A DNA stretch of 64,000 nucleotides from JBCCQH01 sp039024435 (GCA_039024435.1 JBCCQH010000017.1:1-64000), one strand, 5' to 3'; shown: positions 43,779 through 53,321, counted from the first letter of the stretch. The notes: generated by a model not told the origin, from the sequence alone. A program made the numbers and translations.

Positions 43779-45059
43779 CTATGACTCGTACTTATCACCC
43801 CATTGTTCCCCCATGAAGCGCCGGATCGATGCCTCACTGCCGATGGGCTTGGGCTGATAAAACGCGGTTCCGGCGACCTCGTCGGGCATGAATTCCTGGT
43901 TGCCCGCCGCTCCGGAAAAGTCGTGGGAATACTTGTAATCTTTTCCGTAGCCGGCCTCTTTCATGTATTTCGTGGGCGAATTTCGCAAGTGCAGAGGCAC
44001 CGGATAGTCGGGGTACTTGCGCACCAGCTTCATGGCGCGGTTGATGGCCGCGTAGGCAGCGTTGCTCTTTTGCGAAGTCGCGAGGTAGGTCGTGGCCTGG
44101 GCCAATATGATCCGCGCTTCTGGCATCCCGATCTTATTCACCGCTTCGAAGCAGGCATTGGCGAGAAGCAGGGCGTTGGGATTCGCGTTGCCGATGTCTT
44201 CTGATGCCGAAATGATGAGCCGGCGGGCGATGAACTTTACGTCCTCTCCCCCTTCCAGCATCCGCGCCAACCAATAAATCGCCGCATTGGGATCGCTGCC
44301 CCGGATCGACTTGATGAAAGCGGAAATGATGTCATAGTGCTGCTCGCCGCCCTTGTCGTACATGGCTACCCGCTCCTGAGCTACCTCAAGCACTGCTTCA
44401 TCCCGCAACACGACCGGATCTTCGTGGACATCCACGTAGATCTCCAGAAGGTTCAAGCTCTTGCGCGCATCGCCTCCCGAAAGCTTGTACAGTGCGTCGA
44501 GTTCCCGCAATTCAATCGCGCGCTCCTTGAGCAGTTCGTCTTCCTGGATTGCGTAGGTCAGCAGTTCACGCACTTCCTCCGGCCCCAGGGGCTCCAAACG
44601 GTAAATCTGGCTCCGGGAAAGCAAAGACGAATTCACCTCAAAGGAGGGATTTTCCGTCGTGGCCCCGATCAGCACGACTTGTCCTTTCTCCACCGCCCCG
44701 AGCAGTGAGTCCTGCTGCGATTTATTGAAGCGGTGAATTTCATCGATAAAAAGAATCGTTCCCGGCCGTGAACGGGCAAACTGCAGGACTTCCCGGACAT
44801 CTTTGACGCCGGATTGGATCGCGCTCAACTGCCGAAAGGGCTTCTTGATGCTCGTCGCAATGATGCGCGCCAGCGTCGTCTTCCCTACGCCGGGCGGTCC
44901 CCAAAAGATCAGGGAAGGGATTCTTCCGAAACGGATCGCATTGCGGAGGGGACTTCCCTCGTAGAGGATATGTTTCTGGCCGATGTAATGCGCCAGGATC
45001 TGCGGCCGAATCCGTTCTGCCAGCGGTGCTTTGTGGGAATGGTCGGCAAAGAGATCCAT
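43779..45059 (-). CDS. rarA: Replication-associated recombination protein A (RarA/MgsA AAA+ ATPase)
   Basis: This 426-aa protein matches RarA: N-terminal PLAERIRPQILAHYIGQKHI, Walker A GPPGVGKTT at 54-62, Walker B near 101-110 in ILFIDEIHRF, sensor 1 in GATTENPSF, and the C-terminal SDPNAAIYWLARML and AISA-type regions. It acts at stalled replication forks as a clamp-loader-like tetramer. It is preceded by a T9SS protein gene with a 4-nt gap, which is unrelated in function. Confidence 0.95.
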   Translation of the reverse strand: MDLFADHSHKAPLAERIRPQILAHYIGQKHILYEGSPLRNAIRFGRIPSLIFWGPPGVGKTTLARIIATSIKKPFRQLSAIQSGVKDVREVLQFARSRPGTILFIDEIHRFNKSQQDSLLGAVEKGQVVLIGATTENPSFEVNSSLLSRSQIYRLEPLGPEEVRELLTYAIQEDELLKERAIELRELDALYKLSGGDARKSLNLLEIYVDVHEDPVVLRDEAVLEVAQERVAMYDKGGEQHYDIISAFIKSIRGSDPNAAIYWLARMLEGGEDVKFIARRLIISASEDIGNANPNALLLANACFEAVNKIGMPEARIILAQATTYLATSQKSNAAYAAINRAMKLVRKYPDYPVPLHLRNSPTKYMKEAGYGKDYKYSHDFSGAAGNQEFMPDEVAGTAFYQPKPIGSEASIRRFMGEQWGDKYES

Positions 45060-45063
45060 GCTT

Positions 45064-46332
45064 TTAAAATCGGACCAGCCGCCGGGAGATCAGGACTTGA
45101 TCGCCGTGCTGGATTTGCAAGATGTAAAGGCCCGCGGCCAAATGGCCCGGATCCAGCGAGAATTGCTGGTTGCTGCGCAGGATTTGTGCTTGGGAATATA
45201 CGATCTGACCCACGGGATCAAGCAAGCGAATGTCGGCGGCAAGGTAGCCCTTGACTTCGCCCAGACGCAACTGAACACGGTCCGCAAAAGGGTTCGGAAA
45301 AATCTCCAAGGCGCCGATCAGCTCTTCCGGCTCCGGACGTCCCACTGGCGAGCCTACGACCATGGACAGACAGGTCGTATCGTTGCTGACATCCTCATCG
45401 GTGACGCTATTTGGCTGCCGGGTCCACCCGCACAAGTTGTAAAATGCATCCGTAGAGTCACTGATAAAGAACACCTCGTGGGCAGCAGTGATCGTGGCAT
45501 TGGGCACCAGCACCACCGAATCGATGACGGTAATCTGGGCCGCCGATCCATCTACCGAAAACACAATCTCAAATCCGGTGACGGTATCCGAACCAAAGTT
45601 CGCGACTTCCATCGTGAAGCGTACGGTGTCACCCGGCTGGGGGCTGCCGTAGTCAATGTCCACCACCCCAACATCGAAGTTATTCACATTTGAGACCTTT
45701 ACGTCATCGAGTACCAAAACGAATTTGTCATCCGAGGTATGGTGAAAAGCCAAGTAGACATTTTGGCCCGCGTAGGCGCTTAGATTCACTGAGCGAATGG
45801 TGTTATTACCGTCTTCTTGGGTGACGATCACCAGCGCCGAATCGACTTGCAAGGAGGCGGTGTCGGGATTGGTGGTGGAGATGCGGATTTCGTAGGCTTC
45901 TTCGAAAAATGGATCCTGGGAACGGGCCGTCCAGGAAAAGCAGGAGTTGCTGCCGAGGGCAATTTGGGGGGTAATCAACCAGTCATCGCTCACTCCAGTC
46001 GTCTGGTACCAAGAAGGCGACACCATTACCGTATTGGTAGTGTCGTCGTAATCAGCCCGCAGTTGCCAGCCTTTGGCGAGACCGGTTTGTGGCTCGGGGG
46101 TCAAGGTATCGCCATCGATGATGGTCCAGCCGGCAGGCAAGCCACTTTCAAAATCTTCAAAGAAAATCTGGGAGCCGGCGCAAGGCAGGTTTTCCGCTAC
46201 GCCCGATGTCCGCAAATGGGCAATTCCGGAGCGCGAACTGACCGGCGATTGCGCCCAGAGGCTGGTCCCGGAAACCGCAAGGATCAGCAATAGCAAAAAG
46301 TGGCGTTTGACGAGGAATTGGTTGAATTTCAT
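45064..46332 (-). CDS. T9SS-secreted protein with choice-of-anchor J-like domain
   Basis: The 422-aa protein has a signal peptide (FLLLLILAVSGTSLWA). The middle has FEDFESGLPAGWTIIDGDTL, typical of cleaved adhesion/choice-of-anchor domains, followed by a beta-sandwich with NVYLAFHHTSDDKFVLVLDD. It ends in a type A sorting domain with LIGALEIFPNPFADRVQLRL and GLYILQIQHGDQVLISRRLV, which targets it through the T9SS and to the cell surface. The -7-like box TATTTTTG ends 5 nt before the ATG. Confidence 0.9.
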   Translation of the reverse strand: MKFNQFLVKRHFLLLLILAVSGTSLWAQSPVSSRSGIAHLRTSGVAENLPCAGSQIFFEDFESGLPAGWTIIDGDTLTPEPQTGLAKGWQLRADYDDTTNTVMVSPSWYQTTGVSDDWLITPQIALGSNSCFSWTARSQDPFFEEAYEIRISTTNPDTASLQVDSALVIVTQEDGNNTIRSVNLSAYAGQNVYLAFHHTSDDKFVLVLDDVKVSNVNNFDVGVVDIDYGSPQPGDTVRFTMEVANFGSDTVTGFEIVFSVDGSAAQITVIDSVVLVPNATITAAHEVFFISDSTDAFYNLCGWTRQPNSVTDEDVSNDTTCLSMVVGSPVGRPEPEELIGALEIFPNPFADRVQLRLGEVKGYLAADIRLLDPVGQIVYSQAQILRSNQQFSLDPGHLAAGLYILQIQHGDQVLISRRLVRF

Positions 46333-46337
46333 CCGGG

Positions 46338-46345
46338 CAAAAATA
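46338..46345 (-). promoter_or_regulatory. Candidate -7 element, very close to the start codon
   Basis: On the minus strand TATTTTTG ends only 5 nt before the ATG of the T9SS gene at 46332. No clear TTG lies 19 nt upstream. If functional, the transcript would be leaderless or nearly so. Confidence 0.35.
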
Positions 46346-46593
46346 GAAAATTTTTCGACATCTGAGCTTCCGAAAGTACCGAAACCAAGGCAATTCTCAA
46401 TCGCTGGGTACGCAAGGTGAGTGAAGAGAAGAATTCACTTGCAGCAAAACGCCTCCGACGGAGAACGCTATACCTACTCTCCAACCCGCCTATCATTTAC
46501 CCGGATCCTGCCGGCGCATTCGGCTTCCGGCTTCTCGGGGTCGACGCCTTGCCTTACTCAACGGATTTTCGATGCATTCATTGCCCGGAAAAG

Positions 46594-48171
46594 CTACTCT
46601 TTCCCGCAAGCTGCTTCAATTTCCGCCGGTGCGTGGGGAAATCCATTGGTCAACACCTGGGCTGGTCCCTCCGATATCAAAATAACGTCCCGCAAAACGA
46701 TTCCGGTGTTTTGCCATAGAGCGTTGATCCGGCGATCACCCGGAATATAAATCGCCGTTTCAACCTCCAGAGCCATGCCCGGAATGAGGGCATCGGGCAG
46801 CGGTAGCTCATTGAGATCCAGCCCAATCGGTGCGAGATTGATCGTCTGAACCACTTTGCCCCGACCGGCCCGATTGGTGGCCAGGGCGAGTTCCCCAAAA
46901 TAGGTTTCAAAACCAGGGCGGGCACCGTTGACGATATTGCTGGGACGAGTTCCCGGACGACACTGGTCGATCACCGCCCGGTGAACATTGAGTAAAACCT
47001 CGTACATCTTTTTTTCCTCGGTAGAAAAACGTCCTGCTGCCGGCAAAGTGCGGGTAATCCGGGCACAATACCCCTCAGAACGCCCCCCAAAATCCAATAC
47101 CACGAAGCCTTTTTCCGGAATTTGATCGCGGTTGCTCAAGTAATAGGGCTGGCTTGCGTGGACCCCGGAGGCCACCCGAACTGGCATATTGGGTGGGGTC
47201 TCCCCCTGGCGCAGCGCGGTTTGAACGACACTGGCAATGGAGGCTTCACTTGCTCCCGGTTGGAGGGTCCGGGCGGCCGCTTGCAGCGCCTCCGCCAGCC
47301 GGGCACTGGCTTTTTCCAGGTGGTTGCGCTCTACCCCAATCTTGCGCTGTCGCATGGTCTGGGTGATGGCCGCAAGCTGCACCAAATCGATTTTGATTTC
47401 GGCGATTTTTGCTTGTATTTCTCGTAGTCCCGCCGGAGCCTGCACCCGGGTGAAAGTATCCAGGATCGGATCGCGCCGCACGCTCGGAAAATAGCTGAGG
47501 TAAGCGCTCACCCGCGCCACCAGTTGCGAAATGCCTGCGGTATCGGCGTTACTTATTTCTTGGTACAACCGCTGTGCCTGGGGCTGAAATGGGAATCCCG
47601 GCGACAGATTTGAATACAGAATGCTGCCCAAATCCATGTAGGCGAGATCGCCCGGCTTGCGATAATTCGACGATTCAAAAGGGAAGGTCAGCACTTTTCG
47701 GATGCCATCTCCCCCCAATACTTCGAGGCAAAAGCGGCGCCATTGGGTTGAAGGTCGAATGATGCGTCGCTCACCGTCCCGACCAAAGATTCCGGTCCAA
47801 CTCTCACCCATATTTCGTAAAAGCTGGTCGTTGGGACCGGGAAAAAACAACAGTTCGGTTGCCTCCCCTTCACTCAGCTTTTGTGGCTCGGCAAACAATA
47901 CTAGCACCGCATCGGGCACCCGCAAGCCGGTGAGGTAGAAGAAATCGGGGGCAGGGACAAAGGGCCGGGGTAGGATTCCCCCCGGAGAATAGCGATCAAA
48001 CCCACCGGAAAAAATCACCGCACAAGTGCCTGAATCGAGATTCGTACAAATATCGGCCCGGCGCGACACACGAAAAGCCGCATCCAGAGGATCTTTTTGA
48101 TCGGTCTGGGTGCGGCCCGAAGAGAATAGCAGGAAAAATGCTGGCATCAATATCAACGTGCGGAGCATCAT
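46594..48171 (-). CDS. M24 peptidase homologue with most metal ligands replaced, secreted
   Basis: The 525-aa protein has a signal peptide (MMLRTLILMPAFFLLFSSGR) and an aminopeptidase-P-type creatinase-like N-terminal half with PGPNDQLLRNMGESWTGIFG. The M24 core keeps the first aspartate of VVLDFGGRSEGYCARITRT, but the canonical second aspartate is now alanine in that same segment. The His motif reads IGLDLNELP instead of a GxxVHE-like sequence. VETAIYIPGD keeps one Glu, and the final Glu motif reads NTGIVLRD instead of an R-E-D pattern. At least three of five metal ligands appear lost, so catalysis is unlikely. It follows rpmB by 10 nt. Confidence 0.85.
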   Translation of the reverse strand: MMLRTLILMPAFFLLFSSGRTQTDQKDPLDAAFRVSRRADICTNLDSGTCAVIFSGGFDRYSPGGILPRPFVPAPDFFYLTGLRVPDAVLVLFAEPQKLSEGEATELLFFPGPNDQLLRNMGESWTGIFGRDGERRIIRPSTQWRRFCLEVLGGDGIRKVLTFPFESSNYRKPGDLAYMDLGSILYSNLSPGFPFQPQAQRLYQEISNADTAGISQLVARVSAYLSYFPSVRRDPILDTFTRVQAPAGLREIQAKIAEIKIDLVQLAAITQTMRQRKIGVERNHLEKASARLAEALQAAARTLQPGASEASIASVVQTALRQGETPPNMPVRVASGVHASQPYYLSNRDQIPEKGFVVLDFGGRSEGYCARITRTLPAAGRFSTEEKKMYEVLLNVHRAVIDQCRPGTRPSNIVNGARPGFETYFGELALATNRAGRGKVVQTINLAPIGLDLNELPLPDALIPGMALEVETAIYIPGDRRINALWQNTGIVLRDVILISEGPAQVLTNGFPHAPAEIEAACGKE

Positions 48172-48181
48172 TCCGCAACCA

Positions 48182-48418
48182 TCAATATACGATACCGTCC
48201 TCTTTGAGGTCTTTGAGTACCGCGCTGATGCCTTTTTTGTTGATCGTGCGCAAGGCGGAAGTGGATACCTTGAGGGTGATCCACCGGTCTTCTTCCGGAA
48301 TGTAGAAGCGCTTGCGCTGGAGATTCGGATAGAATTTCCGCTTGGTCTTGTTGTGTGCGTGGGAAACGTTGTTACCGCTGATCGCGCGTTTTCCGGTGAT
48401 GTCGCATACTTTGGCCAT
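48182..48418 (-). CDS. rpmB: 50S ribosomal protein L28
   Basis: This 78-aa basic protein matches L28: MAKVCDITGKRAISGNNVSH followed by AHNKTKRKFYPNLQRKRF. It binds the large ribosomal subunit. The conserved promoter at 48462-48491 lies just upstream. rpmG is not adjacent, unlike in many genomes. Confidence 0.97.
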   Translation of the reverse strand: MAKVCDITGKRAISGNNVSHAHNKTKRKFYPNLQRKRFYIPEEDRWITLKVSTSALRTINKKGISAVLKDLKEDGIVY

Positions 48419-48461
48419 GATATATTTCGGTGTATAGGTCTTTCAGATTTTTATCGGATTG

Positions 48462-48491
48462 CAAATATAGGCACTTATTTGCTTTTTTCAA
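48462..48491 (-). promoter_or_regulatory. rpmB promoter, near-perfect Bacteroidetes consensus
   Basis: On the minus strand TTG (complement of 48489-48491) is followed by exactly 19 nt and TATATTTG (complement of 48462-48469), matching TTG-N19-TAnnTTTG. It precedes the rpmB start by about 44 nt. Confidence 0.85.
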
Positions 48492-48870
48492 TGAATCGAG
48501 AGGCATTTTTGTCCGGTATTGTAGCGCCCTACTGGGAGCGAAAAGCCAAATTCGAAACTTTCCCGGTACGTCGCCCCACAATTCATGTAACACGTAGCGG
48601 CTGTGTAAAATTAGTTGGTGAAATTTGCTAGCACAGATTTTTTTGTCCACGGAAGCTCATTTTGGCGTCCATAGCCCGAGCCAGGGGCGAGAAAATAGCT
48701 GTAGGGGGCGGAGAAGGATGCCGTAGCAAAATCGCAGAATTAAATTTAAACCGCCTCTTAGCCTGGTGCCTACAGGTTCACCCAGCCACTTCCGTCAACC
48801 CGGGTCGTGACCCTTCAAAAAAATGTGTACAACTCGCTGGTTACGGTGTGAGCATTCCCCCGGAAATGCG
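48492..48870. other. Intergenic stretch between rpmB and the LpoA-like gene
   Basis: About 380 bp without a credible gene. The plus strand contains a hairpin-like segment (CTGTG...CACAG) followed by seven T residues at 48617-48641 that resembles a terminator, with no obvious plus-strand gene before it. Several short frames here have no family-like sequence. Confidence 0.45.
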
Positions 48871-48878
48871 TATTTTTG
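48871..48878 (+). promoter_or_regulatory. Candidate -7 element for the LpoA-like gene
   Basis: TATTTTTG followed by CCGCG is a good match to the Bacteroidetes -7 box. The -33 TTG is weak (GTGTG region). It lies about 150 nt before the start codon at 49025. Confidence 0.4.
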
Positions 48879-49024
48879 CCGCGTGTTTGAAAAGCGGTCG
48901 CCAAAGCTTGCCGTTCCGCATGGCCGATACACAATGGGAATGGTTTTTGTGACGTATTCAACACAACGGCGCACTCCGGGCCCAACGATTGAGATCTACC
49001 CGCAAGCGCAACATTGAGATTGCA

Positions 49025-50845
49025 ATGAAACAACTAATAACTTTCCTTCTGATCATCTCGGGTACTTTGCTCGGCAGTTCGGAGGTGTCAGCCCAGCCGG
49101 ATGGCCTGGTTGATGAACAGGCCCGCAAACTGGTTTCGCTCGGCAAAAAGTACTACCGCACCCAACAGTTCTCCGACGCCGGAATGACTTTCCAACTCGC
49201 CACGCAGCGTCCCTTCAACGAGCTAACCACCTTTAGCTGGTACATGACCGGCCTGTCGTTCTTCCAATTGGAAGAATTGGTCAAGGCGGAAGAAGCATTT
49301 GCGAAACTTTTGCAAGATTATCCGCAAACCGCCTACGCTACCGAAGCAGCCTACCACCAAGCCCTGATCCAGTTGCGCAGCGAACGGGTGAGCGTCCAGG
49401 ATGATGGCCTTGAGCGACTTTTTAAATTGATGCAGAAAACGCAGGATCGCCAATTCCAACGCGACATTGAAGCATCGATTCGCCACGCACTGTTCAACCA
49501 GTTTGACCAAGAATTTCTGGAACGCAACTTTATCTTTGCCGACGATACCTACAGGCCCTGGTTCATGGAAGCCATCACCGGGCAAATGGACCGCCGCGGA
49601 CAAGGATACGATCTCTTGGAGCGCCTCAAGCGGTATGAGGAAGAAGAAAACGGTCTCATGACCGATTACCTTTCCGACCTCAAACTGAAGTACACCTCGG
49701 GCAAACGTATCAACCCCAATCGGTTGAACGTAGCGGTTTTCCTTTCTTTTAACTTACAACTGCTCGATACTGCCACCAACGTACCGGCAAAATGCTCCCG
49801 GGCACTCGAACTGTTCGAAGGCATGCAGCTCGCCCTCGATTCCCTGGCCGAAGAAACCGGCAAGGAAATCAACCTCGCCGTGTTTGATACCCAGTCGGAT
49901 ACCATCGGACTGACGGCAGAACTGGACAGCCTGGAACGATTTCGTCCAGACATCGTCGTCGGTGACATCCGCACGAGCCTTGCCCGCCGCATCAGTGCTT
50001 GGGCGGAAGCACACCAGGTGATCCACGTCATCCCCCGCAATCCGCTGAATGAATTGATCCGAGCGAAGCGCTACACCTTCCTCGCGCATCCTTCCCTGAA
50101 TACCCACGGTGCGCAAATGGCCCGCCATCTCGTAGAAGATCGCGGAAAGCGGAATATTCTGGTATTCAACGATGGTTCGTACTTCTCTTCGCGTTTTGCC
50201 CGCTCCTTCATTGAAACCCTCAAAGCAGAGCATCCTGAGGTGAACGTCAACCAAAAAATGGTGCCCAACGAGTACGAGGCCCTGCGCGACCAGCTCAAAT
50301 CCTACATGAAATCCCTCAAATACGCCGGCTACGATGCAATTTATGTGCCGCTTTCCAGCGAGGAAGCCGCCGGACTCATCATCAGTCAGCTCAAATACTA
50401 CAAAATCGAAATTGACATTGCCGGGGGACCGGATTGGGAAATGTTCTCGGTCATCGACCCCGAATTGAAGTCCAACTACAACCTGGAGTACTCGACTTTT
50501 TACCACGAAAAGAACGATTCCATCGCCTATATGGCACTTAATGAGATTTGTTTGCGGGATTTGGGATATCGCCCAACCAAATACACCGTTCAAGGGTTTG
50601 ACATTATGTCCTGGTTGCTGGAAGTGGCCCGGGAAATGAATGGATTTACGGATCCGGTGGAAACCCTGCGCAAAGCGCCGGTGTACCACGGAATCCACCA
50701 GGACTTTCAAGTCGGCGAAGCCCAAGACAATCAGAAAATTAACGTTGTAAGATTTCACAATGGCAGAATCGATAAAGTCAACCGGGATCAGCCGGAGCGA
50801 GACGCTGTTCCGGGAGGCCTGCAAGGTGATCCCGGGGGGCGTTAA
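49025..50845 (+). CDS. TPR + type I periplasmic-binding-fold envelope protein (LpoA-like)
   Basis: Starting at ATG 49025 (MKQLITFLLIISGTLLGSSE), the 606-aa protein has a signal peptide ending SSEVSAQ. An N-terminal TPR-like helical domain (about 25-250) includes KYYRTQQFSDAGMTFQLATQ. A type I periplasmic-binding fold follows (about 260-590), with FNLQLLDTATNVPAKCSRAL, DIVVGDIRTSLARRISAWAE and VHVIPRNPLNELIRAKRY type strands. This order matches E. coli LpoA, the outer-membrane activator of penicillin-binding protein 1A. A branched-chain amino acid binding protein is the alternative. The 3' end overlaps hemL by 86 nt in another frame. Confidence 0.7.
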   Translation: MKQLITFLLIISGTLLGSSEVSAQPDGLVDEQARKLVSLGKKYYRTQQFSDAGMTFQLATQRPFNELTTFSWYMTGLSFFQLEELVKAEEAFAKLLQDYPQTAYATEAAYHQALIQLRSERVSVQDDGLERLFKLMQKTQDRQFQRDIEASIRHALFNQFDQEFLERNFIFADDTYRPWFMEAITGQMDRRGQGYDLLERLKRYEEEENGLMTDYLSDLKLKYTSGKRINPNRLNVAVFLSFNLQLLDTATNVPAKCSRALELFEGMQLALDSLAEETGKEINLAVFDTQSDTIGLTAELDSLERFRPDIVVGDIRTSLARRISAWAEAHQVIHVIPRNPLNELIRAKRYTFLAHPSLNTHGAQMARHLVEDRGKRNILVFNDGSYFSSRFARSFIETLKAEHPEVNVNQKMVPNEYEALRDQLKSYMKSLKYAGYDAIYVPLSSEEAAGLIISQLKYYKIEIDIAGGPDWEMFSVIDPELKSNYNLEYSTFYHEKNDSIAYMALNEICLRDLGYRPTKYTVQGFDIMSWLLEVAREMNGFTDPVETLRKAPVYHGIHQDFQVGEAQDNQKINVVRFHNGRIDKVNRDQPERDAVPGGLQGDPGGR

Positions 50846-52067
50846 TTCCCCCGCTCGCGCATTTCGCAGTGTCGGCGGCACGCCGGTTTTTTTCACCCAC
50901 GGCAAAGGCGCTTGGGTCTACGATGAAGACGGCAATCGCTACATTGACCTCATCAACTCCTGGGGACCGCTGATTTTGGGTCATTCGCACCCGGAAATTA
51001 TTGAGGCCGCAGTAGCAGCAATGCAGCGCAGTTCCAGCTTTGGCGCACCAACTGCCGCCGAAATCGACATGGCTCACCGGGTAATCGGCTGTTTTCCTTC
51101 GATCGAAAAGGTCCGCATGGTCAACTCCGGCACCGAGGCGACCATGAGTGCCGTCCGCCTAGCCCGTGGCTACACCGGAAGGGACAAAATCATCAAGTTT
51201 GCGGGCAACTACCACGGCCATGGGGACAGTTTCCTCATCGCGGCGGGAAGCGGGCTCATGACCCACGGCGTACCGGACAGCGCAGGCGTGACCAAAGGTA
51301 CCGCCGAAGATACTCTGACCGCCACCTACAACGATCTCGCGGATGTCCGGCGTCTCGTCGACGCAAATCCCGAACACATCGCAGCGATCATTCTCGAACC
51401 CGTCGTCGGCAATATGGGGCTGGTAAAACCCGAACCGGGCTTTCTGGCGGGTTTGCGGGAAATTTGCGACCGCACCGGCATCGTACTCATATTCGACGAG
51501 GTCATGACCGGCTTCCGGCTATCTCTGGGCGGGGCGCAGGAACTCTTGGGCGTGCGCCCGGACATCACAACACTGGGCAAAATCATCGGCGGAGGACTCC
51601 CCGTTGGGGCCTACGGTGGCAAAGCAGAAATCATGGATTACATCTCCCCCGTCGGTCCCATCTACCAGGCCGGGACCCTGTCCGGGAATCCCGTCGCCAT
51701 GGCAGCCGGTGGAGTGATGCTCCGCCTGCTGAAGGAAGATCCCGACCTCTACGTCCGGCTCGAGCAAACGGGCGCTGCCCTAGAAGCTGGCTGGAACGAA
51801 ATCTTCACCGAAAAAGGCATCCCCTATACCGTAAACCGGGTAGGTTCGATGATGACCGTCTTTTTCAATGAAGGCCCAGTGCGCAACCTGACCGAGTCTA
51901 AGCGCAGCGATACCGCAAAATTTGGTCAATTCTTCCACGCGATGCTGGGGCGCGGCGTCTACCTCCCGCCCAGCCAATTTGAAGCCCTCTTCATCAGCGA
52001 TTGCATCGGCGAATCCGAACTCGACCAGGTCCTAACCGCGACGCGAGAAAGCCTAAAAGATTTCTGA
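50760..52067 (+). CDS. hemL: Glutamate-1-semialdehyde 2,1-aminomutase
   Basis: The 435-aa protein matches GSA aminomutase: SRSETLFREACKVIPGGVNS near the start, MVNSGTEATMSAVRLARGYT, the PLP aspartate region VLIFDEVMTGFR, and the PLP-lysine segment DITTLGKIIGGGLPVGAYGG. It isomerises glutamate-1-semialdehyde to 5-aminolevulinate in the C5 haem pathway. ATG 50760 is the best start, which makes the gene overlap the upstream gene by 86 nt. hemA is not in view. Confidence 0.95.
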   Translation: MAESIKSTGISRSETLFREACKVIPGGVNSPARAFRSVGGTPVFFTHGKGAWVYDEDGNRYIDLINSWGPLILGHSHPEIIEAAVAAMQRSSSFGAPTAAEIDMAHRVIGCFPSIEKVRMVNSGTEATMSAVRLARGYTGRDKIIKFAGNYHGHGDSFLIAAGSGLMTHGVPDSAGVTKGTAEDTLTATYNDLADVRRLVDANPEHIAAIILEPVVGNMGLVKPEPGFLAGLREICDRTGIVLIFDEVMTGFRLSLGGAQELLGVRPDITTLGKIIGGGLPVGAYGGKAEIMDYISPVGPIYQAGTLSGNPVAMAAGGVMLRLLKEDPDLYVRLEQTGAALEAGWNEIFTEKGIPYTVNRVGSMMTVFFNEGPVRNLTESKRSDTAKFGQFFHAMLGRGVYLPPSQFEALFISDCIGESELDQVLTATRESLKDF

Positions 52068-52266
52068 TGGGGTAATTTCTGATTTGCGATGGCCCAATTG
52101 CAAGCGTGGGTGACGCACGTCGGACGATTCGAAATCAATGGGGGTGCAATTGAAAATTGAGCGAAGCCTGCGTCGGAAATCTCAAGATTTGTAACCGAAC
52201 CGTTTATTTCATAAATTGATGTGGCTGTCCCCGCACAGCTACATTGTCGGTTAATGAGTACTTGAA

Positions 52267-53295
52267 ATGCTAAAATGTTACCCTCCACAAACGCTAATCC
52301 GTTTGGTCCTTGCACTTTTCTGTAGCCCGCTGATCGGGCAGAATGTGGGCATTGGGGTAACCAATCCCCAACTCAAATTGCACGTGGAAACAAACGTTGC
52401 TGCGGATGGCATCCGCATCAACAATACCGGGGGCAACGGGGATCCCATTTTGCAGTTTACGGTCAATGGTACCAACCGCATCACGATGGGGATCGACGAT
52501 TCGGACGCCGATAAATTCAAAATCGGGACGACCGCGATCACGACCAGTACCCGGCTCACCATCCAGACCAATGGCTACATCGGAGTGGGACTCACCAACC
52601 CGGCGCACCACTTTTCGGTCAATGTTTCGCGCGCTGGTGACTACGCAGCCTATTTCGAAAATACCAATGCCACCGGGGCCGGGGTCGCGGGATACGCCGC
52701 GGGAACCTTCAATGCCCTCGGGGGCGTGACCAACAATGCCGGCGGCCTCGCCAACTACGGCGTTGGGTTGCAGGCCACCGGAGCGGCTTGGGCCATGTAC
52801 GGCGTTTCCAACAGTTCGGACGCCATCGGTGTGCGGGGCAGTGTACCCACCACCGGTTCCTGGCTGGGCTACGGAGGTTACTTTGACGGCGGATTGGGCT
52901 ACGAAAACGGGCTCTACAACCTTTCTGACCTCCGCATGAAAAGCAACGTTCAGCCCTTGGAAAATACCCTGGACAAGTTGATGCAGGTCCGGGGTGTGAC
53001 CTACAAATACAATTCCCCGGCTTACCAAAATATGCGCCGGGGCGACGAAAAAACTTACATCGGCCTGATCGCGCAGGAAATCGCGCGCGTGTTTCCCGAA
53101 GCCACCGCCGAGAAGTACCTCACCGCGATGGACTCTCCGGAAGCCGGGCCTACCCTGGATATGAGCAAAGTGAAGCGTGAGGTGGTCACCGTGGTCGACT
53201 ATACTGCTCTGGTGCCGGTGCTCATTGAAGCGATCAAAGAGCAGCAGGGGGAAATTGAAGCGTTAAAAATTCGCCTTTCGGAACTTGAAGATTAA
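52267..53295 (+). CDS. Surface protein with C-terminal S74-type chaperone/fibre domain
   Basis: The 342-aa protein has a short signal-like N-terminus (LVLALFCSPLIG). Beta-hairpin motifs follow (NVGIGVTNPQLKLHVETN), then fibre-like repeats containing TGAGVAGYAAGTFNALGG. The C-terminus has NLSDLRMKSNVQPLENTLDK, TYKYNSPAYQN and YIGLIAQEIARVFPEA, the peptidase S74 intramolecular chaperone domain. This domain trimerises then cleaves itself off in phage tail fibres and surface proteins. A surface trimeric structure is the likely product. Confidence 0.88.
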   Translation: MLKCYPPQTLIRLVLALFCSPLIGQNVGIGVTNPQLKLHVETNVAADGIRINNTGGNGDPILQFTVNGTNRITMGIDDSDADKFKIGTTAITTSTRLTIQTNGYIGVGLTNPAHHFSVNVSRAGDYAAYFENTNATGAGVAGYAAGTFNALGGVTNNAGGLANYGVGLQATGAAWAMYGVSNSSDAIGVRGSVPTTGSWLGYGGYFDGGLGYENGLYNLSDLRMKSNVQPLENTLDKLMQVRGVTYKYNSPAYQNMRRGDEKTYIGLIAQEIARVFPEATAEKYLTAMDSPEAGPTLDMSKVKREVVTVVDYTALVPVLIEAIKEQQGEIEALKIRLSELED

Positions 53296-53321
53296 GTCTG
53301 CCCCCTCCCAAAGTAAACGAT

